Shown piece by piece: positions 54,769 through 64,000 of a stretch of DNA of 64,000 bases; within the stretch, counting starts at the first letter, position 1; each line of letters starts with the position of its first letter. The notes below the pieces were generated by a model. That model was not told the DNA's origin, searched no databases, and saw only the letters and a program-made list of their open reading frames with translations. The translations under genes were made by a program, and so were the position numbers. The stretch lies in contig CATKHK010000032.1 of NCBI GenBank assembly GCA_949751835.1, forward strand, positions 62,001-126,000, in the 5' to 3' direction. This DNA is from Blepharisma japonicum. Its lineage: Eukaryota > Ciliophora > Heterotrichea > Heterotrichida > Blepharismidae.

Positions 54769-56382
54769 TTAATTTATTTTAAAATCTCTTTTTTTAAGAA
54801 ATTCTTCTCGCTTTTTCTGCAATAATTTAGCTGTACCGAATAGCCCGCCTCGAAGGCCAAGCTGTGTGCCTCTTTCTATAACTTTATCTAGCGTAGAATT
54901 TAGTTCAGGAATATTGTCAGCGTTATATAAATCGGGATTTAATAGGTTTTCTATAGTTACAATGATACCTTCGACCTCGTTTTTCAGTTCTTCATATACC
55001 TCTTTGGCTCTTCTATTAGAATTTCCTAGCGATTCTTGAGCCTGAATTAGCAGCTCTAAGCAGTAAAAGTTTTGGCTTTCTATAGCTTGATTTATATAAC
55101 TGTCCAGAATTTCTTCAAGGGCTCTCAGTTTAGTTTTGGGGAATTGAAAATCAAGCCCTGATAGCTGCTTTGCTAAGTCAGCAAGATCTTCTACACAGAT
55201 TTCGCCTGATTTTGTAAGATTTTCCATTTTCACCACCATCGTATCAATAGTTATTCTATGCTTGGTTAGTCTCGGCATTGGTCGAATTTCTGTGTTATCT
55301 GAAGGAATGACGATCCTTAATAGTGAAATATCTTTAAACCCATCAAGAAGCCCAAGTGCTCCTTCTTCAATCATTAATGGGTTTACCCACACATTAATAT
55401 TATATCCTCTTCTTCGCTTATACCTGATGCTTTTTAAAATACCTTTCGCTGATGCAAGCGAAAACTCATTATCATTTAAATACAATTTTTCGATAGAAAG
55501 TCCTTTTATCCTTATCACTCTTCTGATTATCGGTACAGAAACGTCAGTTAGCCCACAGCCTGTTAAATTTAGCTCTTTTAATCTAATATGTGTAAGACAA
55601 GCTGGGAATAATTCTGATAATCCTTCATCTTTTATGAAATTTCTTGAAAGATTTAATGATTTTAATGAAGGTGTAAGCGGAATAATTTTGAAAAGAGTGT
55701 GCATAAATCCAGCTGTTAAAGAATTATTGGATAAATCTAGATGTTCGAGATATAAATTAGAGGATAACACTTTTCTGCACATTGAGAAACTTTTATCAGT
55801 AAGTCTTGCGTTAGAAATAGAAAGAGAACGTAGCTGCTCTGGAGGAAAACATGCAAGAATTCTAGTGAAAACAGTAACTTGGTTATTCATTTCTTGTATT
55901 TCTAACTCAGTAATATATTCATTTCCTCTAATAAACTCTAATAAAGCAAAACTATTAACCCCATTCAGATTAAGTACTAAATTTCCTCCTCCTTTGGAGC
56001 TTCACCTTAACAGATATTGCCATGGTTTTACCTTCTGAAAACTACAAAAATTTTCATAATTGCTCCAACTGGCAGCCATAGCTAACATTTTGCATCAATT
56101 TTCTGCGTCTTCTTGTCCAGCAACTTTTAATGCTTTTCTGGAATTATCAAATAAAAGGTCAATTCTCCAAAATTCGCCATCAAAATCTCCAAAATGAGAT
56201 TTTACACCTATCATGCTGATTCTGCCTTCGTCTTGATTAATAATGAAATTTTCATCAGACTCATTGTAAAATAGTAAAGCATTTTGTATTAAAACTGCGT
56301 TTCTGGGAACTCACCTAGGCTTGCTTTTGTCTTCATATAGCATTATTTGTCCATGATAGAGAATTAGATCAGTTGCGAGCAT
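54769..56382 (-). CDS. PH domain plus leucine-rich repeat protein
   Basis: A 537-residue protein. Residues 1-115 fit a PH-like domain (MLATDLILYHGQIMLYEDKS, NALLFYNESDEN, FWRIDLLFDNSRKALKVAGQ, then the closing helix ENWCKMLAMAASW). Residues about 175-330 are ribonuclease-inhibitor-type LRRs (LRSLSISNARLTDKSF; LEHLDLSNNSLTAGFM; LKSLNLSRNFIKDEGL; LKELNLTGCGLTDVSV). The C-terminal 150 residues are helical. A PH-LRR combination recalls CARMIL-like or leucine-rich cortical adaptors, but no other CARMIL motif is seen. Three in-frame TGA codons are Trp. The start lies 32 bp from the end of the cyclase gene on the same strand. Confidence 0.8.
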
Positions 56383-56414
56383 TTTTTATATAATTAATTT
56401 TTCATTAAAATTAC

Positions 56415-59400
56415 CTAATTGATAGAGTCTGCGTCACTATTTTCAGCTCTTGATATAAAAAAGGCGTCTAAAGTCTTATTAATTGGTTTGTGGGTGACTT
56501 GCTTATTGAACTCAAAATTATACTTCCCAGGGAACCCGTCTTCTAAAATTCTTTTAGTTTCTTCACTTACATCTACTTTTCCAGGCACTCCATTGCTCTC
56601 CATTTTATTTGCAATATCTACATCAGGTCCATAAATATCATACCTAACAATATTCGTCCCAGTGATTCCTGCCAGCAAGTCCCCAGTATGAATTCCAATC
56701 CTCATATTTAGCTCAAGGTTGTTTTCTTCATCTACTCTTTTTATTGCTTTTACCATATCAAATGCCATATTTACCATATTTTCGCATTCTTCACAAAGAT
56801 TTCTAATAGTTTTTCTTTTATCTGCATCCCTGAAACTTATAATTACATAGCAATCTCCAATAGTATGAACTTTGTATACATTGTGCTCCAAGCATAATTT
56901 ATCAAAAATTTCAAAAAATCCTGAGAGCATAGATACAACTTGTTCAGGAGTTCTTGTTGAAGAAAATGCAGTAAATCCACATATGTCAGCAAAAATGATA
57001 GTTACGTTGCTAAACCTGTCAGTTGTAGCTTGATCTTCCATCATATTTCTCACAGCATGTGGAGGAATTAGCTGTTTTAATAGTGTGTCAGTTTTTGATA
57101 TTTCACGCTTCATAAGCTTCCTAAGGTTAAAAGTGGTTCTGGATTGTTTTTCTTTGTAAAATGATACCCATATATTAATAATGCTAAAGATAACGTATGG
57201 GACTATAGTTCTTGCGATTTGGTTGTCTGATAAGCCAATACCAAAAAGAATTACTGATGGAATTATTAAGATTATAGTCGAAATCAACAAATTCCCAAAC
57301 GGCAAATAACAAGTATGCCCTATAAGCTGCAGCTCAAACAATATTTCTAATGCAATTGTATTATAAAGCGCTGCAGGCGCTTGATAAATACTAATCACAT
57401 TTAGCCCTCCTAGCACAATGAATCCCATCATAATCATCCACGAAAACAGCACCTTTCTATATATTTTTTTAAACCTCAAAATCACACTAATAAGCATCAA
57501 AATCACAAATAATTTAATTGCGATTACCTCAATTGACATATAAATTTCTGTCAAAATATAAGCTAATAAATGCACAATAGTAGCTAAAAGAATCAAAATA
57601 ATTCCTCCCCAGATTTCAAACTTAATGACAGCTTTAAATTTATTCATTTCTTTGATTCTGAATTCAGCTTCCTCTTCTTCAGTGTTATAATGGCAAACCC
57701 ACAGCATAAGGTCATCCACAAGGCCTAATTCTTCTTTAGTTTGGCCAGTTCTTCTTATTAAGTCATTTAGGACATTTTCACCTTTTTTAATAACTGAACC
57801 TTTTTCTCGGCCTTGGTAAACGGTGTAAAAACGGTTTAGCCGGGTATTGATAAAATCGTCAGTTTTATTAGACATAAAGCGGGATGGACCAGTTTCTTGA
57901 GGAGCTTCTGGGATATCTGGGGATTCTTCATCAGAAAAGGGGTCTTGGTATTCACGAGTAAGCTTGGGTTCTTCCATTGTGTGTACGATAAAAGTGTCAA
58001 GAAGACCTTTACCTTTAGCTTCAACTTGATTTGGCTCAAATAAATAAGGCTCTTCTGAGACAAGGTTGTAGGTCGACATTGAAATTTGGATGGAATCAGG
58101 CTCCTTGAGGGTGCTACACATCCTGCTAGAAGTATTTACAGTGTCTCCGACTAATGAAAATTGAGGTTTATAAAGCCCGACAACCCCTGCAATTACTGGT
58201 CCTGAATTAATGCCAATCTTTACTCTCAATTTTTCTCCAGTTTTAAGATATACATGTTCAAGCCTCTGCAAAATATCGAGGGCGAGCTCTAAAGTTCTTT
58301 TTCCATGGTTTTTAGACAGCTTAGACTTAGGAAGCAGCTTTTCGTCTTCAGCCATCCCTGCACAAGCCATATAAGTTTTATTGACAGTTTCAATTTTGGC
58401 CACACCATGGTCTTCACATAAGTTGTCTAATAAAGCAAAATATGTATCTAATAGTTCTATAAGTTCTGATGGTGCATGAGTAGCACAAATATTATCAAAC
58501 CCATAAATATCACAAAACATAACAGTTACTTCTGGTTGCTGCAGCGCTATTGCCCTCTCTCCATTTTTTACCTTGCTTTTAATAAAATGAGGGAATAAAT
58601 TAGAAAGAATTTCTAAGCCTTTATTAAATTGGAATTCGACGAGTTCTAGGTATAAATATTGAAGCTTTTTGCCTTTTTCGAGTATATAGCCTATACTTCC
58701 ACTAATCATGACAATTCCTAGTGTTAAAATCAAATAGAGAAATCCTATTAAAACCCCTTCAGTTTCGTTATAGTCTGTGGTATATCTTATAAATATTCAT
58801 ATAGAATAGCCGATTTGGTCTGCAAGATTTAGGATGAGGACAAGATAGGTATTAGTACGAAGGACTAAAAAGCTTGCAAAAGAGATGAGAGGACTAGTTA
58901 ATGAAAATTCATAGGAAAATCTGAAATTTATGATAATTTGCAGCACAAGACTGGCACCAATTCAATAAATCATTGCTTTTTTATAAATCCTAAAAACTGT
59001 TTTTGTCATCAGCACAAAGAAAACTGTTATATGAATTAAAAATAAAATTCCCAGCTCAATCCCTGTGCTCACATGTTCTTTTTCTGAATCCAGAGATTCT
59101 GCTACAATAAAGGCAGCTATTGCTATCAAAGTGGTAAATAACGACAATTTTCTCCACAATTTTTTCTTATCATTTGTGATATCTGCTTCAAATTCATTTT
59201 CTAAGTAAGGGTTATCAAATTTCAATGTAAGATGATTCATTTGATAATTAAAAACCATAGGCTTTAGATCCGGGGAATATTTAAAATTTTTGAAGCTAAA
59301 AGTCTTAGAAAAATCAGTCGAAATTTCTGTAGATAAATTTGATTTTGTATGCCTAAGGGTTGAAAACGAGCTTGCTAAAGTAGCTGAAAATAACTTATTA

Positions 59401-62400
59401 GCATAGTAAAATGGAAGCCGAAATGCTAAACATACATATGGCGTAACAAATAATAAAAATAAATAAATAGGGGTTGAATACACTTTGGTTGAAGTCCCAT
59501 GCATATAATAAGTTGCAGTACGGCCATAGTCATAAATAAATACAAAACCTAAAGCAAAAAGGCTCATAAGTACATTAGCTATAAGGAAAACCAAATTCCA
59601 TGTGTGAGCTACTATAAAGATTTCATGCATTGTGACCTGAAAAACTATTAAATACACCACAACTCCTGTGCTGAAAAAATCCTCTGTGTAGCCATCTGAG
59701 CTTAATGTGCCGTTTCTTGCAAAAACATTGACAAATAAAAAGATAAGCAAAGCTTGATAAGCTGCCATTAAAAGGTGGGCTAAAATATCTCTAAATTTAA
59801 ACTGATTTTTATTATAAAGTTCAGGGGTTTTCAGAAGGACTTCAGCCTTTTTATCCCGATCAAATATTCCCATAAGTATGACTGGGACAGCTGTAAAAAA
59901 GACATGAAAAATAGTGACGAGCCAAGAATCGTAGAGAAGGCAGGCTGAGTACATATTTTGGAATGTAAATAGAAATAGCACAAATTCTAATAAGAAATTG
60001 TTGTAGAAAATGCATTGGATCACTTTAGCAATTCTAATATAGTTCCAATGACCATGAATCAATAATAAAGGAACTAAATCTTTAAAATTCGCAATAGCAA
60101 AATCACTGCTATTGGCAGCTTGAAATCCTTCATTTCCAAGGATTCCGATCCCCACATTAGCTTCGTGAATCATAGAAACATCATTAGACCCATCTCCAAT
60201 TGCAAGAGTGACTGTCGGCTTATTTATATTTTTTTTAAAAATTTTTAGAATTTCTGCTTTTTGTAAGGGTGCAGCTCTACAGATAACTACACTTTTAGCT
60301 AGATATGCAAGGGTTATGAAAAATTCTAGGTATTTTACATTTTGGAAAATCGCCTCAAGAGATGGTCCATCAATCACAAATCCATAGTCATGAACTCTTG
60401 AAGAATTAAAAGATCCTGAATTTTTTGTATCAACTCTTCCATTTTTCCCTGGAGATTCTCATATATTGTCATGGATATCTTTAGCAAGGGGACTGTTTTC
60501 ACGGTCTGACTCATCTGGAAATGCATGCCTATAATACTCAGTTTTAAGTGTTTTGTATACTTGCCGCTTGTAGGTGTAGTTTATTTTTACAATTTCTAAG
60601 TCCGAATTAAATAAGCTACAAGCATAAGCTGCATTTACAGCAGTTTCACGCTTATCTCCTGTCAACATCCATATCTTAATTCCAGCCCGTTTCAGCGTAT
60701 CAATGGCTTCTGGTGCGCCTTCCTGAATTTTATCCTCAATCGCTACTGACCCAAGTATTGTCAAATTATTTTCCCAATTTTCTGCCACATCCCTCAGTCT
60801 CGCTTGTCTATTACTCATCGCATTTTTCGCCGAAAGCCACTGATCTTCATACATATCTGCTTCCTCTTCTGTTAAAACTTTTTTTGCAATAATAAGCGTC
60901 CTCAAGCCATTTTTTGCATGATTTTCTACCATCCCTGAGAGTTTTGTAATGTATTTTGATGAATTTTTACATCTTTGGAATAAAACACTTTCAGAGCCTT
61001 TGCATAACAAAACAGGAGGCTGGTAATCATTAAGTGGCTTTACTACAATTGACATTCTTTTTCTATCAGGGTCGAATTCATTGACTCCACAAATTTTATA
61101 TAAGCATTTGTCCCCATTAATTTTTATTTCACATAAATTTCTCTTAACGTTTCTATATTCAACTCCAGCGTGGCATGCAGCTTTAACAAGGGCTTCTTCA
61201 TCTCTAGATACACCTTTATATTCCATCCCAGTTTGGGTTTTTTCAGGGATAACTGTATGGCATAAGGCTAAAACTTCTAAAAATTCCAAGACGTGCTCAC
61301 TAGGATTGGACTCGTCCTTGACTTTTTCTTTTAATTGTTCTTGGTTATAGGTTTTCCCATGAATTATGCAGTATTTGAAAGACATTTTATTTTCTGTTAA
61401 AGTGCCTGTTTTGTCAGCAAAAATGTACTGGACTTTTCCCAGGTCTTCATTTAAATGCAAATTTTTGGCTTCAATGTTTTTCTTTTTGTCGTTGTCATAG
61501 AATCGCAAATCTCAGGCGATAAATATAGATTGGACAGTACTGACGATATCAATAACAACATAAAGAGTTATTGGGACCATATAGCTAAATAAAATTGCAA
61601 AGCTTAAAATATCATAAGCTGAATATGACCATCTATGCCCTGTAAAAAATTGATATGCATCTCTATTTATAGAAGAGTTAATAAGAGAAAGAATATAACA
61701 CAAAAGTACCATAATCCCCACAATAGAAAGCATAATTGCTAAATATCTATTCATTTGTTTTTCCAATTGACTTCTCTTGCTTGGTATTTTTTGAGTATTC
61801 ATTATTATTTTTGTATCAGTTCCTGTATATATAACAACTCCCATAATTCAATTAGTATTTTTCAACTGAGTCCCTCTATATACAATATTTTCATAAGTAA
61901 GAGGGAGTGCTCTTGGATAACTCACTAGTTTAAAGCTGCCTTCAATGCTATACAAGCTATAATTAGGATGATCAATTTTTATTACTGCACTATCAAGCCT
62001 ATATAACTGCTCTATAGCTTTTTCATAACTTTTACAATCAAAAATGGCAGCCGTATCAGGCATAGCTTTTTTAATACTAAGTCGGGTTTCACCATCCAAA
62101 TTTGAAGTTTCTAAAAAGCATATATTTTCAGGATCACTTGTAGCTAATAGTAGCAAGTCAGCTGGGACTTCCTCCTCATTTTTAACAATTATGATGTGCC
62201 CTACCCTGACCTGCATCCATTTCTCTCTAAAAAATTCCCCTCTTTCTTCACTCCATACAAGAATATCTTTAGTATTTACATGGGAGTCGCTTCTCCTTTT
62301 CAAAAAGTCTGCTAAGGCGTCATGCATTAAGGTCAGGATCAAAACAATTACAAAAATAGCTGTTGTTGACAAGCTGACATATGGGGATAAATCATACGGA

Positions 62401-62651
62401 ATATATTGAAAAAGGGTAATTATTAGGTATCAGATATTACCAAGTCTCTGAAATTGCTCAAATAAATTCATTTGAAAAAGAGTCAGATAGGTATACTTGT
62501 TTGTACTTATTTTATTATCAGGAAACACATTATTTTTATACCCTTGGCCACGGTAAATTTCAATTTCTCGCATATGAGCCTTGGAAGTATCTTTTTTAAA
62601 TGTTGTAGTGCCTGGCTTGTAAGTATAATTTGCACTCAATGGAGAAGTCAT
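56415..62651 (-). CDS. Guanylyl cyclase fused to a P4-type ATPase
   Basis: A 2078-residue membrane enzyme in one frame, no intron, several TGA codons read as Trp. The N-terminal half is a P4-ATPase (flippase-like): ETSNLDGETRLSIKKA, FADKTGTLTENK with phosphorylatable Asp413, MLTGDKRETA, AIGDGSNDVSMIHEANVGIG; ten-helix plan. The C-terminal half has two cyclase domains, each after six helices. The first (near 1377, VTVMFCDIYGF, KIETVNKTYMACAG, VGDTVNTSSRM) is C2-like; the second (near 1885, VTIIFADICGF, KVHTIGDCYVII) is C1-like with both metal Asp. This inverted order and fusion match guanylyl cyclases of ciliates and apicomplexans. Glu in KIET favours GTP; the usual Cys partner is Ser (FSLVG). 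Confidence 0.95.
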
Positions 62652-62749
62652 AAATCTATTATAAAATATTAATCAATGGAATCAATGCATATTTTGTATT
62701 TTTTTGCTAAGAGTAGCTTATTATTTCTGAATGATCGAATAAATATTTT

Positions 62750-63268
62750 ATGAAATCAATAGCAGGGATTTTTGAATCGTCATTAGACAATTTTGAAAGA
62801 GAAAAACCTATATGCAACACGCCTTTAAAGGTGGAAATGAAACCAAGTCCAATAAGAATAAATAAATTTGAATTGCTTAAAGCAGATAAAAATTTCTTGA
62901 ATTCTAAGAGATCGTTAAGAGCTGCAACCGAAAGAATACCAGCAATGACTCAGAGAAGCAAAAGCGTTAACCGATTAAATGTAAGAGATATTGATATAAT
63001 TGACATCCCCAGATCTGAGACGGAGAAATATTATTTGTCTGTAATATCAGCTTTAAATACCGACATTCACAGACTTAATTATATCCTCGAAGCCAAAGTA
63101 AGCCATATTCAGGACAAAGAAGTCGAAATTTTAAAAGAGCAAGGCAAAATCCAGCAAAGCCGATATAACGAGTTATTGCAAGAACTTGCGAATAAAGTAT
63201 CCTCTATATAGAATACAGAAATCACAAGTTTACTCTCTACAAAATTCCCGAAAATAGATAAAAAATAA
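62750..63268 (+). CDS. Hypothetical protein with C-terminal coiled coil
   Basis: A 167-residue protein. The N-terminal half is basic and disordered (SIAGIFESSLDNFEREK; RSKSVNRLNV), the C-terminal half a helix or coiled coil (LNYILEAKVSHIQDKEVEIL, KEQGKIQQSRYNELLQEL). A phase-0 15-nt GT...AG intron at 63197-63211 is proposed: it fits the pattern of all other introns here, and removing it extends the protein by 15 residues (NTEITSLLSTKFPKI, then DKK). If it is not an intron, the protein stops at its TAG, at 63209-63211. Divergent from the cyclase, 98 bp between starts. Confidence 0.65.
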
Positions 63269-63299
63269 GTCTTGCTATAAGAAAAATGTAATAATTAAT

Positions 63300-63563
63300 A
63301 TGGAACGTGACTATTTTCCTATTTCAGACAAAGAAAAAGAAGAATTAGATAGACTGGAAATAAGTTATAGGTGGAGAGATAGCTGCTTGCCACAGAAAAA
63401 AGAAGAAAAATTATGTAAAATGCAGCACAAATATTTTTGGTTTTATTATTGCAAAGAACAGATTAATGCGTGAAAGAATTGTGAAGCAGATAGAGAAAGA
63501 GAAATAATGAAGACCCAAAATTTCAGTCTTCCGCCAATTGAAAAGAGAAAATTATTTAATTAG
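63300..63563 (+). CDS. Twin CX9C protein, NDUFB7-like (complex I)
   Basis: An 87-residue protein seen only with TGA as Trp. Its cysteines form two CX9C motifs, CLPQKKEEKLC and CKEQINAWKNC, spaced by 11 residues, the CHCH arrangement of proteins imported into the mitochondrial intermembrane space by MIA40. The second half resembles NDUFB7 of respiratory complex I: C-K-(E/Q)...W...C-E followed by a basic-acidic helix (ADREREIMK). NDUFB7 is longer (about 120-137 residues), so other twin CX9C families remain possible. The TGA-coded Trp sits at the same place as a Trp in NDUFB7 (HDWDYC). No signal peptide, as usual for this import route. Stop is TAG. Confidence 0.7.
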
Positions 63564-63915
63564 TGATTAATTTACTACAAAATTCTTAGGATATTGAATT
63601 TACTTAAGGGAATTAATAATTGATTGTTTATTTTAATCATTTCTGTTTTTAATTATATTCTTTGTACAGAATATTTCAAATTTCAAAAAATTGAAAGATA
63701 CTTTCTATATTTCTTATCATTCACACTATTTCATAAAATTTTACAAGAAGTCCTCATTTATGCGAAAAGCTTAAAATGCAAAATCCATATTGCATATATG
63801 ATTCTTAGATTTTATCTATCAAAAGGAATTATAGTATCATAAAATCCGTCTTTAATACTTAAGTCTTATATCAGAAATATAATTTCGCAAATTCTTAAAT
63901 AAAATTTAAATATCA
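63564..63915. other. AT-rich intergenic stretch
   Basis: About 350 bp between convergent genes. A 72-codon plus-strand frame (63624-63842) is dominated by Phe, Ile, Tyr and Leu from AT-rich DNA and is probably chance. Confidence 0.45.
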
Positions 63916-64000
63916 TTATTTTCTTCTCCCTTTATCAGGCAATTCTAATCATCATTTCTTCACAATCCCTAGCTTCCCCGCATCTTCTTTGTCAATAATA
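63916..64000 (-). CDS. C-terminal fragment of a gene cut by the right window edge
   Basis: On the minus strand the last 85 bases are open to a TAA at 63916-63918, with two TGA codons read as Trp; the product ends IIDKEDAGKLGIVKKWWLEL, PDKGRRK. The composition is unlike the surrounding AT-rich noncoding DNA and more like the coding regions. Too short to name. Confidence 0.45.

Noticed and set aside
55262-56038. 258-codon plus-strand frame opposite the PH-LRR gene
   Set aside because: Shadow of the LRR gene; the minus-strand frame has clear LRR and PH signatures.
56415-62651. Treating the P-type ATPase and the cyclase as two genes
   Set aside because: The frame is continuous through the junction near 58734-58961 with TGA as Trp, including membrane helices, and the fusion is known in ciliates and apicomplexans.
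63624-63842. 72-codon plus-strand frame with a hydrophobic product
   Set aside because: Nearly all Phe, Ile, Leu, Tyr and Lys, as expected from random AT-rich sequence; it lies between convergent genes.

Overview
This window looks like a piece of macronuclear DNA from a heterotrich ciliate, most probably Blepharisma or a close relative. Three things seen in the sequence support this. First, TGA is read as tryptophan: at least 14 genes, with recognisable conserved proteins among them, run through in-frame TGA codons at Trp-like positions, and every gene ends in TAA or TAG. Second, all 13 introns I could place are exactly 15 nt long, bounded by GT...AG. Third, the DNA is AT-rich and tightly packed with eukaryotic genes; one divergent pair starts 56 bp apart and one convergent pair ends 9 bp apart. 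Stentor shares the tiny introns but uses the standard code, so Blepharisma fits better. I see no virus-like element, transposon, CRISPR array, rRNA or tRNA.

Layout. 1-7.9 kb (minus strand): the N-terminal part of an ABCA-type transporter, an acylated EF-hand-like protein with His-rich repeats, two unrecognised proteins, and a B-box/NYN/LOTUS RNA-regulatory protein. 7.9-20.4 kb: a myosin, a coiled-coil protein, a ubiquitin-like/ankyrin/PH/AGC-kinase fusion, DCAF7/WDR68, an unknown, a USP deubiquitinase and a longin R-SNARE. 20.5-32.7 kb: a mitochondrial-carrier-like protein, a CAMK-like kinase, a DDX5/Dbp2-type helicase, a LIN9/ALY (MuvB) protein, a bromodomain-ET protein, DZIP1, a zinc-finger/helical-repeat protein and ribosomal protein uL1. 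32.9-46.7 kb: UPF1, a TMEM8/myomaker-like membrane protein, a GST-like protein, a FAM241-like protein, a 2692-residue IP3 receptor with an EF-hand pair, and a divergent homeodomain protein. 47-54.7 kb: the sparsest part, with unknown basic proteins, a rhomboid protease, an FHA protein, a shortened neighbour copy of its N-terminal module, and two small proteins separated by gene-poor stretches. 54.8-64 kb: a PH-LRR protein, a 2078-residue P4-ATPase/guanylyl cyclase fusion, an unknown, a twin CX9C protein resembling NDUFB7, and the end of a gene cut by the window edge.

There is no operon; genes are independent. Still, several belong to ciliate cortex, membrane and signalling biology: Ca2+ release (IP3 receptor), cGMP synthesis tied to a flippase-like module, vesicle fusion (SNARE), cilium base (DZIP1), actin motor (myosin) and signal kinases. 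Others act in gene expression: UPF1, DDX5-like, LIN9/ALY, bromodomain-ET, DCAF7 and the LOTUS protein. The most notable signals are the uniform 15-nt introns with an invariant A at position 10, the cyclase with all P4-ATPase motifs intact, the Ubl-ankyrin-PH-kinase fusion, the EF-hand-bearing IP3 receptor, the SNARE lacking its zero-layer Arg, and the homeodomain with Asp in place of Asn51.
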